45,592 nucleotides of DNA from NCBI RefSeq assembly GCF_001436755.1, contig NZ_AYZD01000016.1:1-45592 (forward strand), read 5' to 3'. This document shows positions 37,841-45,592 of the stretch, in pieces (position 1 is the stretch's first letter; each line of letters begins with the position of its first letter). Origin of the DNA: Liquorilactobacillus aquaticus DSM 21051 (GTDB lineage: Bacteria > Bacillota > Bacilli > Lactobacillales > Lactobacillaceae). The notes under the pieces are model-generated. The model saw only the letters and a program-made list of their open reading frames with translations. It was not told the origin of the DNA and searched no databases. Both the position numbers and the translations under genes were made by a program.

Positions 37841-37884
37841 CATAACGTAATTTTAAGAATCACTTTTACGTTATGCGTTTTTTT
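37841..37884 (+). terminator. Hairpin in the mleR-mleS control region
   Basis: CATAACGTAA (37841-37850) and TTACGTTATG (37866-37875) are perfect arms, followed by CGTTTTTTT on the plus strand. It lies between divergent genes and upstream of the mleS promoter. It could be a regulator-binding palindrome or a terminator of plus-strand readthrough. Confidence 0.55.
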
Positions 37885-37944
37885 ATTTCTGTAAGATGTG
37901 CTGCGAGTTTCTCTTATAAATTTATTTTATCACACCTACAAAGT

Positions 37945-37974
37945 TTGACTATAGTTTTTTGGGAATGCTATGCT
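37945..37974 (+). promoter_or_regulatory. mleS promoter
   Basis: TTGACT (37945-37950), an 18-base spacer and TATGCT (37969-37974), followed about 40 bases later by AAAGGAG and the mleS ATG. Confidence 0.6.
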
Positions 37975-38013
37975 TTCACAGCAATTAATTGAATTTACAC
38001 AAAGGAGATTTTT

Positions 38014-39660
38014 TTGATGCATGAAAACGCACAACAAATTTTAAATAACCCGTTTCTCAACAAGGGGACTGCTTTTACCATGACTGAACGTCAGCAACTG
38101 GGATTAGTAGGTTTATTGCCACCGCATGTCCAAACAATAGATGATCAAGTTAAACAAACTTACGCACAATATTTGACGAAACCATCAATGTTAGAGAAAC
38201 GTATTTTCTTAATGTCAATTTTTAATGAAAATCGTGTTTTATTTTATAAGCTTTTTAGTCAGCGCATTGCTGAATTTATGCCAATTGTTTATGATCCGAC
38301 GATTGCTGATACGATTGAAAATTATAGTTCGCTTTTCGTTAATCCTCAAAATGCGGCTTTCTTGTCGATTGATGATCCTGATTCAATGGCCGCAGCTTTA
38401 AAAAATACTGCTTCTGGTCGAAACATTAAGCTTATTGTGGTAACCGATGCTGAAGGTATTTTAGGTATTGGTGATTGGGGAACACAGGGAGTTGATATTT
38501 CTGTTGGTAAATTAATGGTCTATACTGCTGCTGCAGGAATCGATCCTAGTGAAGTTTTACCCGTTGTTTTAGACGTCGGAACTAATCGTCAGAGTTTGCT
38601 GGAAGATCCGTTGTATCTGGGCAACCGTCACGAACGTGTTCGTGGTGATCGATACTATGATTTTGTTGATCGTTTTGTTCAGACAGCTGAGGAACTTTTC
38701 CCAGATTTATATTTGCACTTTGAAGATTTTGGTCGCAGTAATGCTGCTAATATCTTGAATAAATATAAAGATAAGATCGTAACGTTCAATGATGATATTC
38801 AAGGGACTGGTATCATTGTTTTAGCTGGATTATTGGGTGCATTAAATATTTCGGGTGAGGCTTTCACTGATCAAGTTTACATGAGTTTCGGTGCTGGAAC
38901 AGCAGGTGCAGGAATTACACAACGTATTTATGAAGAAATGTTGCAACAAGGTTTGTCAGAAGAAGAAGCACGTTCACGCTTCTACATGGTTGATAAGCAG
39001 GGTCTATTATTTGATGATGATCCGGACTTGACACCAGAACAAAAACCATTTGCACGCAAGCGTAGTGAATTTGCTAATGCAGACGAATTAAAAACCCTTG
39101 CAGATGCGGTCAAAGCAGTACATCCAACAATATTGGTGGGAACTTCAACTCAACCGGGTGCTTTTACGGAATCGATTGTTAAGGAAATGGCAGCCCATAC
39201 TGCGCGACCAATTATTTTCCCATTATCTAATCCAACTAAATTAGCTGAAGCGAAGGCTGAAGATTTATTGAAGTGGACAAATGGCAAAGCATTAGTTGCA
39301 ACAGGCATCCCAGCTGCGCCAGTTGAATTGGATGGAGTTACTTATGAGATAGGACAAGCTAATAATGCTTTGGTTTATCCTGGACTGGGATTGGGAACAA
39401 TTGCTGCTAAGGCACGGTTACTTAATGACGAAATGATCAGCAAAGCAGCCCATTCACTAGGCGGGATTGTTGACCCAACTGAACCAGGAGCTGCTGTTTT
39501 ACCACCAGTTACTAAGTTAGATATTTTCTCGCAAACTGTCGCCGAAGCAGTTGCAAAAAGCGCAGTTGCTCAAAACTTGAATAAGGAGCCGATCGACAAC
39601 GTAAAGAAAGCAGTTGCTGACTTGAAATGGGTTCCTGAATATAAAGAATTAACAGATTGA
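38014..39660 (+). CDS. mleS: Malolactic enzyme
   Basis: A 548-residue malic-enzyme-family protein converting L-malate to L-lactate and CO2 with NAD and Mn. It shows [107 protein letters not shown] and the Rossmann [10 protein letters not shown]. The length and the MleR/MleP neighbours favour malolactic over plain malic enzyme; the two share these motifs. The reaction raises pH and supports a proton gradient. mleP follows after a 24-base gap. Confidence 0.93.
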   Translation: MMHENAQQILNNPFLNKGTAFTMTERQQLGLVGLLPPHVQTIDDQVKQTYAQYLTKPSMLEKRIFLMSIFNENRVLFYKLFSQRIAEFMPIVYDPTIADTIENYSSLFVNPQNAAFLSIDDPDSMAAALKNTASGRNIKLIVVTDAEGILGIGDWGTQGVDISVGKLMVYTAAAGIDPSEVLPVVLDVGTNRQSLLEDPLYLGNRHERVRGDRYYDFVDRFVQTAEELFPDLYLHFEDFGRSNAANILNKYKDKIVTFNDDIQGTGIIVLAGLLGALNISGEAFTDQVYMSFGAGTAGAGITQRIYEEMLQQGLSEEEARSRFYMVDKQGLLFDDDPDLTPEQKPFARKRSEFANADELKTLADAVKAVHPTILVGTSTQPGAFTESIVKEMAAHTARPIIFPLSNPTKLAEAKAEDLLKWTNGKALVATGIPAAPVELDGVTYEIGQANNALVYPGLGLGTIAAKARLLNDEMISKAAHSLGGIVDPTEPGAAVLPPVTKLDIFSQTVAEAVAKSAVAQNLNKEPIDNVKKAVADLKWVPEYKELTD

Positions 39661-39684
39661 TAAAAAACTAGGAGTGTGGTTGTT

Positions 39685-40653
39685 TTGGCAGCATTTTTAA
39701 CTTCATTATCAAGTGTCGGTCAAATTATCTTAGTGATTGCATTAGGATATTTTCTAAGACGTAAGGGCAAGTTCGATGATAGTTTTAAGGGCAGTATTTC
39801 TTTTTTAATTATGAATGTTGCTTTGCCGTTATCGATATTTGTTTCAGTATTAGATAATCTGACGCGTAGTAAATTAGTTAGTCTATCCAGTGGACTCATT
39901 TATGTGTTGATTAGTTTTGTTACTGGATACTTAGTCGCGTGGATCTTGACAAAAGTATTGCGTGTACGGCCTGGTCGTCGTGGAACGTTCATCAATATGT
40001 TCGTTAATGCCAATACTATTTTTGTTGGATTGCCGTTGAATATTGCATTATTTGGCAATGTCAGCTTACCGTATTTTCTAATTTACTACGTAGCTAATAC
40101 AGTTTCAACGTGGGCAATTGGTGTTTTCTTTATTTCTAACGATGATCCGACGAAACAGGGAAAAAGTCAAAATGACAGTAAATTCAATTGGAAAAAACTA
40201 TTACCAGCGCCGCTTGTTGGTTTTCTAGTGGCCTTGGTATGGTTGCTACTTGGGTTACCATTACCGCAATTCTTTGACAAGACATTTTCAATGGTTGGTG
40301 GGATTGTTACTCCAATGTCTTTGATTTACATTGGAATTATTTTGGCGGATGCAGGGTTGAAGTCAATTCATTTTGATAAGGATACAATTTTTGCGCTGCT
40401 CGGGCGTTTTGTTGTGGCACCAGCAATTATGATCGTTATCATGATTATCTTCAAAAATATGGGACAAGCAATTCCCAATATTGAGCAAAATACTTTGATC
40501 ATACAAACTGCAACCCCAGGACTGGCTGTTCTGCCGATCTTGGTCGGTCAATCTCACGGCGATGTTGAGTATGCCACCAATGTTGTTACGACAAGCACGG
40601 TTTTATTTGTTATAGTTGTACCGATATTAATGGAAATAGTTAATTTCATTTAG
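39685..40653 (+). CDS. mleP: AEC family malate permease
   Basis: About 322 residues with some 10 membrane segments, of the auxin efflux carrier family. FLTSLSSVGQIILVIALGYFLRRKG opens it, FLIMNVALPLSIFVSVL follows, and the C-terminal half has TPMSLIYIGIILADAGLKSI and PGLAVLPILVGQSHGDVEYATNVV. In lactic acid bacteria this protein imports malate or exchanges it for lactate beside mleS. TTG 39685 is chosen because AGGAG lies ten bases upstream; GTG 39676 is almost on the ribosome site. Confidence 0.92.
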   Translation: MAAFLTSLSSVGQIILVIALGYFLRRKGKFDDSFKGSISFLIMNVALPLSIFVSVLDNLTRSKLVSLSSGLIYVLISFVTGYLVAWILTKVLRVRPGRRGTFINMFVNANTIFVGLPLNIALFGNVSLPYFLIYYVANTVSTWAIGVFFISNDDPTKQGKSQNDSKFNWKKLLPAPLVGFLVALVWLLLGLPLPQFFDKTFSMVGGIVTPMSLIYIGIILADAGLKSIHFDKDTIFALLGRFVVAPAIMIVIMIIFKNMGQAIPNIEQNTLIIQTATPGLAVLPILVGQSHGDVEYATNVVTTSTVLFVIVVPILMEIVNFI

Positions 40654-40710
40654 TAATTAGTAAAATCAAAATAAATCTGCTAAGAGATTTTGTAGGCAAT
40701 AAAGATTAAG

Positions 40711-40762
40711 AAGAGAATGAAAAGCCAAACAGAGGGTTTGGTCTTTCATTCTCTTCTTTTTT
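40711..40762. terminator. Bidirectional terminator between mleP and trpA
   Basis: AAGAGAATGAAA-CCAAAC pairs with GGTTTGG-TTTCATTCTCTT (about 40711-40755), with a central mismatch and a short loop, then TCTTTTTT on the plus strand. It separates convergent transcripts. Confidence 0.8.
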
Positions 40763-40873
40763 AGTTAGGAATAGGAGTCAATTAAGCTTGCCTAGTATGA
40801 AGAAAACATTGGTCAGTAAAACAGATTTAGAAAATATAGTTTTTCATATATACATGTAGTTGCTGCTGGTTTG

Positions 40874-41665
40874 TTAAATTTGATTAATTTCTGTTTGTTT
40901 AAGTGCTTTTTTCATATTACTGACATAATCAATCAACTTTTCTTCAGCATGCATTCCTTCTTGTGCAATTATTTTGACGATTGCAGAACCCACAATTACC
41001 CCATCGGCAGTTTGGGTGATTTTTGCGGCTTGCTTAGGCGAGTGAATTCCAAAACCAACCGCAATAGGAGTATTTGTAAATTTTCTAATATCAGAAACTA
41101 ATGTATCTAGATCAGTTGTGATCCTGTCCCGGGCTCCAGTTACCCCAAGTGATGAAACAGCGTAAACGAATCCATTAGCCTCAGCAACGATTTTTTTTAT
41201 GCGATTTCCTGAAGTGGGAGCTACTAATGGGATCAATGAACAATCGGTTTTTTGGGCAAAACATGCAACCTCCGAACGTTCCTCTACTGGAAGATCAGGG
41301 ATGATAACGCCATTGATATTTAATTGATGGCAGGTATCAAAAAAATTAGCATAACCATACTTGAAAACGTTGTTTAGATAAACCAAGAGGACTAATGGAA
41401 CAGAAGTCCTTTTGCGAATTTCGGCTACCATTTCAAAAACGCGCTTTGTTGAAACTCCATTTTTAAAAGCCCGCAGCCCAGCTTCTTGAATTACTGGACC
41501 ATCAGCAATTGGATCACTGAAGGGAACACCAATCTCAATTAAATCGGTTCCAGCATCGGCCAAGGTTTCTACATAGTCAATAGATTTTTCAAAGTTTGGA
41601 TCGCAAGCAACAACGAAGCCAATGAAAGCTTTTTTATTTTTAAAAGCATCACTAATATTAGTCAT
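40874..41665 (-). CDS. trpA: Tryptophan synthase alpha chain
   Basis: About 263 residues from ATG 41665 (GAGGGGAG seven bases upstream; the earlier start 41692 lies inside trpB without such a site). TIM barrel that splits indole-glycerol phosphate. It has [39 protein letters not shown] with catalytic Glu and Asp, [35 protein letters not shown] and [12 protein letters not shown]. Last gene of the trp operon; overlaps trpB by eight bases. Confidence 0.96.
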   Translation of the reverse strand: MTNISDAFKNKKAFIGFVVACDPNFEKSIDYVETLADAGTDLIEIGVPFSDPIADGPVIQEAGLRAFKNGVSTKRVFEMVAEIRKRTSVPLVLLVYLNNVFKYGYANFFDTCHQLNINGVIIPDLPVEERSEVACFAQKTDCSLIPLVAPTSGNRIKKIVAEANGFVYAVSSLGVTGARDRITTDLDTLVSDIRKFTNTPIAVGFGIHSPKQAAKITQTADGVIVGSAIVKIIAQEGMHAEEKLIDYVSNMKKALKQTEINQI

Positions 41666-42866
41666 AAATTTTCTCCCCTCGATAACGTGCAATTGCAGCT
41701 ACATCTTTATCGCCACGTCCAGAAAGATTGCAAACAATAATTTGGCTCGAATTCATCTGAGGTGCAATTTTTTTTACGTAGGCGACAGCGTGACAACTTT
41801 CAATTGCCGCAATGATTCCTTCCTCGCGTGCGAGATATTCAAATGCTGCGACAGCTTCATCATCTGTGATGCCCACATATTCGGCACGATTTTTAGCTGC
41901 TAATTCAGCATGTTCTGGGCCAATTCCAGGATAATCAAGCCCAGCAGAAATTGAATAAACTTCATCAATTTGACCGTCATCATTCTGTAAAAATATGGAT
42001 TTCATACCGTGAAAGATGCCAGTTGTTCCACGTTCTAAAGTTGCTGCATGTTTTTGAGTGTCAACACCTTTTCCAGCAGCTTCACAGCCGATCAATCTTA
42101 CATTTTTGTCTTTAATAAAATGATAGAAAGCACCTATAGCGTTACTGCCGCCACCCACGCAAGCAACGACGGCATCAGGTAGTTTGCCCGTTTCTTTGAT
42201 TAGTTGGTTTTTTATCTCGGCACTGATACATGCTTGGAAATCACGGACCATTGTTGGAAAAGGATGGGGTCCCATAACAGAGCCGATGACATAATGTGTA
42301 TCTGCGGTCCTGCTTGCCCATTCCTGCATGGCTGCATTAACGGCATCTTTAAGCGTACCAGTCCCAGTTGTGACGGAATGAACTTTAGCACCAAGAAGCT
42401 GCATGCGGTAGACGTTGAGAGACTGTCGTTTAATGTCAACTTCTCCCATAAAAATTTCACATTCCATTCCCATAAGTGCAGCAACTGTCGCTGTAGCCAC
42501 ACCATGTTGCCCAGCACCAGTTTCGGCAATTACTCGTGTTTTTTTCATTTTCTTAGCCAATAAAATTTGTCCTAAGACATTATTGATTTTGTGAGAACCA
42601 GTATGATTGAGGTCTTCACGCTTAAAATAAATCTGTGCACCGGCAAGATCGTTAGACATTTTTTGAGCATGATATAAAAGGGAGGGACGGTTTGCGTATT
42701 TATGCAGTAAATCAGTGAGTTCTTTTTTAAAAGTAGGATCATTTTTGTAATAATTATAAGCGTTTACTAACCGATCGATCTCGTGCATTAAAGTTTCAGG
42801 AATGTATTGACCACCAAATTCACCAAAACGGCCTGCTTTCTGTTCTTTTTTCAGATTACTTTGCAT
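41658..42866 (-). CDS. trpB: Tryptophan synthase beta chain
   Basis: About 402 residues. PLP enzyme joining indole and serine. [16 protein letters not shown] is at the N terminus; the Schiff-base Lys is in [53 protein letters not shown] and [10 protein letters not shown] follow. ATG 42866 follows AAGGAG by eight bases; GTG 42875 overlaps that site. Overlaps trpF by 11 bases. Confidence 0.97.
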   Translation of the reverse strand: MQSNLKKEQKAGRFGEFGGQYIPETLMHEIDRLVNAYNYYKNDPTFKKELTDLLHKYANRPSLLYHAQKMSNDLAGAQIYFKREDLNHTGSHKINNVLGQILLAKKMKKTRVIAETGAGQHGVATATVAALMGMECEIFMGEVDIKRQSLNVYRMQLLGAKVHSVTTGTGTLKDAVNAAMQEWASRTADTHYVIGSVMGPHPFPTMVRDFQACISAEIKNQLIKETGKLPDAVVACVGGGSNAIGAFYHFIKDKNVRLIGCEAAGKGVDTQKHAATLERGTTGIFHGMKSIFLQNDDGQIDEVYSISAGLDYPGIGPEHAELAAKNRAEYVGITDDEAVAAFEYLAREEGIIAAIESCHAVAYVKKIAPQMNSSQIIVCNLSGRGDKDVAAIARYRGEKIYD

Positions 42867-43440
42867 TTCTAACACTCCTTATAAATTCTTTTATTTTCTG
42901 AGGATCCTTTTTCCCGTTTGTTTCAATACTGGAACTGACATCAACGATATCAGGATGGAATTTTTCGATAACTTGTGTAACATTGCTGGAGTTGAGACCG
43001 CCAGCAATGACGAAGGGACGTTGCTGGCGAGGTATCTTATCTAAATCAGCGGTCTTTCCAGAGCCCGGGTTAGGAGAATCAAACATAACGTATTCAGCTG
43101 GAGAATTTTTAGCTGAACGTGCATTTTTTACAACATGAATAGTTTTCAAACCATTTTTTTGTAAAAAGTTGATTTGTTTATGAGCAATATTTCCATGAAG
43201 CTGTGCAATTTGGATAACTCCCATCGAATATAGAGCTAGCACATCTTTATTTGATGGTTCAACAAAAACTCCAACGGTTTTGATTAAAGGTGAGAGCAAA
43301 GAATGTAGTTTTTTTGCTTGTTCAAAAGAAATTTCCCGTTGGCTGGGAGCGAAGACAAAGCCAATAAACTCTGGGAGCAGTTTATTTACAGTGTGAATAT
43401 CTTGGTTCCGCTTTAAGCCGCATATTTTGATTTTAGTCAA
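42856..43440 (-). CDS. trpF: Phosphoribosylanthranilate isomerase
   Basis: A 194-residue TIM barrel converting PRA to CdRP. It has [13 protein letters not shown] with the catalytic Cys, [33 protein letters not shown] with the catalytic Asp, and [11 protein letters not shown]. It starts at TTG 43440 with AAAGGT upstream, overlapping trpC by eight bases. Confidence 0.95.
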   Translation of the reverse strand: MTKIKICGLKRNQDIHTVNKLLPEFIGFVFAPSQREISFEQAKKLHSLLSPLIKTVGVFVEPSNKDVLALYSMGVIQIAQLHGNIAHKQINFLQKNGLKTIHVVKNARSAKNSPAEYVMFDSPNPGSGKTADLDKIPRQQRPFVIAGGLNSSNVTQVIEKFHPDIVDVSSSIETNGKKDPQKIKEFIRSVRNAK

Positions 43441-44224
43441 GATTGCCTACCTTTCTGAGGTCAGCGATTGTTGTTTTTTTATCAGATGCGTGCATCAAGT
43501 ACTCGCCGACTAGGATGCCGTTAATCCCAGTATGCTTTAGCGCAGAGATTTCATTTTTACCTTTTATGCCACTTTCTGATATGAGTAGGACATCTGTCGG
43601 AATATATTTTTTGAGTTGGACAGTTGTTTGGATATTGACATCGAAAGTTTTTAAATTTCGATTGTTGATCCCGATAACACGAGCTTTGGCCTTGAGTGCT
43701 CGTTCTATTTCCTGCTTATTATGAACTTCAACAATTACAGACATTCCCAGATCATCAGCTAGTTTGAGGAAAGCCTTTATTTGGCGATCAGTTAAAATCG
43801 CAACAATCAACAGAATAATACTTGCACCACTCACTTTTGCTTCGTAAATCATATAAGAATCGATGATAAAATCTTTTCTGAGTATTGGGATACTTGTTGA
43901 AGCGGCAACTTCTTGCAGAATTTTTATATTTCCCTGAAAATGATCTTTTTCAGTTAGAACTGAAATAGCAGTAACGTCAGCTGCAGCATATTCTTCAGCA
44001 ATTTGCAGGTAAGGAAAATTGTTGACAAGCACGCCTTTGGACGGTGAAGCTTTTTTTATTTCGGCAATAATACTCAAGTTGTCATCAGCTAGTTTTTTTT
44101 CAAAGGAAAAGTTTTTTGTAATGGGAATAGTTGTGACTTTTTTTCTTAAAGTATCTAATTTAAGGGCTTTTTGCCGTTCCTGCATATTCTTTTGGGTAGA
44201 TTTGACAAGTTCGTCTAAGATCAT
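43433..44224 (-). CDS. trpC: Indole-3-glycerol phosphate synthase
   Basis: A 263-residue TIM barrel closing the indole ring. It has [16 protein letters not shown] with the catalytic Lys, [53 protein letters not shown] and [11 protein letters not shown]. The gene is a separate enzyme, not fused to trpF. ATGA overlap with the trpD stop. Confidence 0.96.
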   Translation of the reverse strand: MILDELVKSTQKNMQERQKALKLDTLRKKVTTIPITKNFSFEKKLADDNLSIIAEIKKASPSKGVLVNNFPYLQIAEEYAAADVTAISVLTEKDHFQGNIKILQEVAASTSIPILRKDFIIDSYMIYEAKVSGASIILLIVAILTDRQIKAFLKLADDLGMSVIVEVHNKQEIERALKAKARVIGINNRNLKTFDVNIQTTVQLKKYIPTDVLLISESGIKGKNEISALKHTGINGILVGEYLMHASDKKTTIADLRKVGNLD

Positions 44225-45243
44225 GAAGCAATCACGTCGCTATTGGATAACTTGACAAAATTTTCTAGTTTTTGTTTAGCTAAACCGGAATCGATTGCTT
44301 TTTCAGCAAGTTTTAAAGCATCCTTCAATCGAACTTGGGGTTTGGCAATATGAATAGCTGCTGCTGCGTTCAGCAACACAACATCTCTTTTAGGCCCTTT
44401 GGATCCTGCAAGAATATTACGTGTGATTTCTGCATTTTTCTGCGCAGAGCCACCAATTAAATCCTCAGGGGTGCAACGGGTTAAGCCAAACTGTTCAGGA
44501 GTTACTTCATACTTTTGTAAGTTCCCGTTTTGGAGTTCAATTACATGTGTCGGTGCGGTTAATGATATTTCATCTAAACCATCTTGCCCATGGACGATCA
44601 TTGCTGAGGTTACATTTAACTTCTGTAAAACAGAAGGCATTATATCCAGTAGCTTCTCATCATAAACTCCTAGAAGCTGCATTGATGCATGAGCTGGGTT
44701 AGCTAATGGCCCCAAAACGTTAAAAATTGTCCGAATACCTAATTCTTTACGTACAGGAGCGACAAAACGCATTGCTTCATGGTATTTCTGTGCGAATAAA
44801 AAGCAGATGTTTTCTTGTTGCAATATTTGTTGTGAGCGGGCAGGTGAAATAGTAATGTTTATTCCTAAGGATTCCAAGACATCAGCTGCTCCGCTCAGCG
44901 AGGAGGCTGCTCGATTTCCATGTTTAGCAACTGGAATACCAGCGGCTGATACGACAAAGGCTGAAGTAGTTGAAATATTGAATGAATTTGAGTGATCACC
45001 ACCAGTCCCAACGATTTCTAATACGGGCTGCAATGCGTTAAATGTGTGAGCATGTTTTCTCATAACTGCAGCAGCACCGGCTATCTCGTCAATTGTTTCC
45101 TTTTTCATTGTTAATGCTGTTAAAAATGAGGCGATTTGAATATTGCTTGCTTCACCGTTCATGATTTCATTGGTAGCAGTCTGAGCTTGTTCAAACGTCA
45201 AATTTTCGTTATTAACAACTTTTTTGATGATTTCGTTAATCAT
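44221..45243 (-). CDS. trpD: Anthranilate phosphoribosyltransferase
   Basis: A 340-residue enzyme joining anthranilate to PRPP. It has the PRPP-binding [84 protein letters not shown] and [11 protein letters not shown]. It is the first trp gene after the T-box: trpE and trpG, which make anthranilate, do not lie between. The layout trpDCFBA matches the gene cluster known from Lacticaseibacillus casei. GGAGG precedes ATG 45243. Confidence 0.96.
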   Translation of the reverse strand: MINEIIKKVVNNENLTFEQAQTATNEIMNGEASNIQIASFLTALTMKKETIDEIAGAAAVMRKHAHTFNALQPVLEIVGTGGDHSNSFNISTTSAFVVSAAGIPVAKHGNRAASSLSGAADVLESLGINITISPARSQQILQQENICFLFAQKYHEAMRFVAPVRKELGIRTIFNVLGPLANPAHASMQLLGVYDEKLLDIMPSVLQKLNVTSAMIVHGQDGLDEISLTAPTHVIELQNGNLQKYEVTPEQFGLTRCTPEDLIGGSAQKNAEITRNILAGSKGPKRDVVLLNAAAAIHIAKPQVRLKDALKLAEKAIDSGLAKQKLENFVKLSNSDVIAS

Positions 45244-45293
45244 AAGTTATTCCTCCATTTAGTTGAATATTGCTTTGTCATTGACTTAACGTT

Positions 45294-45332
45294 CTAGAGC
45301 AAGGAAGAATACCATCGCTTTTTAGATTCCAT
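45294..45332 (-). CDS. Possible 12-residue Trp-containing small frame after the T-box
   Basis: MESKKRWYSSLL from ATG 45332 to TAG 45294. AAAGGAG lies seven bases upstream, a site as good as those of the trp genes. It sits between the T-box terminator and trpD and contains one Trp codon. A further 13-codon frame, [13 protein letters not shown] (45281-45240), ends in a TGA overlapping the trpD ATG but has no ribosome site. Either could be a vestige or a minor translational control; chance is also possible. Confidence 0.4.
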   Translation of the reverse strand: MESKKRWYSSLL

Positions 45333-45355
45333 TAGGGTCTCCTTTCAAAAAAACT

Positions 45356-45592
45356 ACAAAAAAATCCGTCCATAACATGATCGTTAAGGACGGATTATTC
45401 CGCGGTGCCACCTTATTTTGGAATCAAAGAGAACGCAAATAAAAGTGAATGCGAATTTGATCCCACGCTTACTAGAGTGCTAACACACTCCTGATAACTG
45501 ACGTATATCGTACGTTGCGAAGTACTAATGGGATTGACCCGGTTTCATCGCACCCTCAGTGGTCCATTTAGCGGTCTGCGTTCAGCCAAATT
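45356..45592 (-). promoter_or_regulatory. T-box riboswitch upstream of trpDCFBA (5' end outside window)
   Basis: The T-box GGTGGCACCGCGG lies at 45412-45400 on the minus strand. A large stem-III-like hairpin (GGGATCAAA ... TTTGATTCC) precedes it, and a terminator AATCCGTCC/GGACGGATT (45396-45363) with a T-run follows. Most of stem I is beyond the right edge. A TGG at 45588-45586 in the context AATTTGGCTGAACGC could be the specifier, but this cannot be confirmed here. Uncharged tRNA-Trp should promote readthrough into trpD. Confidence 0.9.

Overview
This is a low-GC Gram-positive chromosome segment, most likely from the Lactobacillaceae. The evidence is the malolactic cluster, a mevalonate-type HMG-CoA reductase, T-box leaders, strong GGAGG ribosome sites, and the Bacillota housekeeping order metG-tatD-rnmV-rsmA-veg-ispE ... 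purR-glmU-prs. A plant- or beverage-associated genus such as Liquorilactobacillus would fit, but this is inference. No prophage or CRISPR array is visible. The only mobile element is a transposase cut by the left edge.

Layout. 0-4 kb (mainly minus): partial IS1182-like transposase, a competence-type sigma factor, tRNA-Thr(GGT), and the RNA polymerase recycling motor HelD. 4-6.3 kb (plus): tryptophan T-box, trpS, ppx/gppA. 6.5-10.4 kb: a divergent solute-binding protein, mvaA coupled to an unknown HELLH protein, and a sirtuin. 10.6-16.5 kb: metG, tatD, rnmV, rsmA, veg, ispE. 16.7-23.2 kb: an accessory block set between ispE and purR, holding argGH (minus) and, divergently, an aromatic 2-keto/2-hydroxy-acid operon of aminotransferase, D-2-hydroxyacid dehydrogenase and EIIC_2-like membrane protein. 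23.5-27.3 kb: purR, glmU, prs. 27.5-29.3 kb (minus): aldo/keto reductase, a small unknown protein, GNAT acetyltransferase. 29.8-35.6 kb (minus): leuABCD plus an MFS transporter. 35.9-40.7 kb: nagB, then mleR divergent from the malolactic genes mleS-mleP. 40.9-45.6 kb (minus): trpDCFBA behind a T-box, without trpE or trpG.

The most striking content is regulatory and lies outside the long open frames. The aromatic operon is preceded by a near-consensus promoter and a 24-codon ribosome-site-bearing leader peptide whose residues 14-20 are FYYFWFF. A hairpin and two tandem terminator-like hairpins follow before the first structural gene. This looks like classical ribosome-mediated attenuation sensing charged Phe, Tyr and Trp tRNAs, on an operon of unexpected content. 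leuABCD has an analogous 17-codon leader ending in three CUA leucine codons, then a U-tract terminator. trpS and trpDCFBA instead carry T-boxes. One 45-kb segment therefore uses two different mechanisms to sense amino acid supply. The leuA enzyme lacks the C-terminal leucine-feedback domain, so the attenuator may carry much of the leucine control.

Four related long hairpins with the core TTTTGTC(R)(Y)(R)GCC follow the 3' ends of plus-strand gene groups and look like one dispersed terminator-like repeat family.
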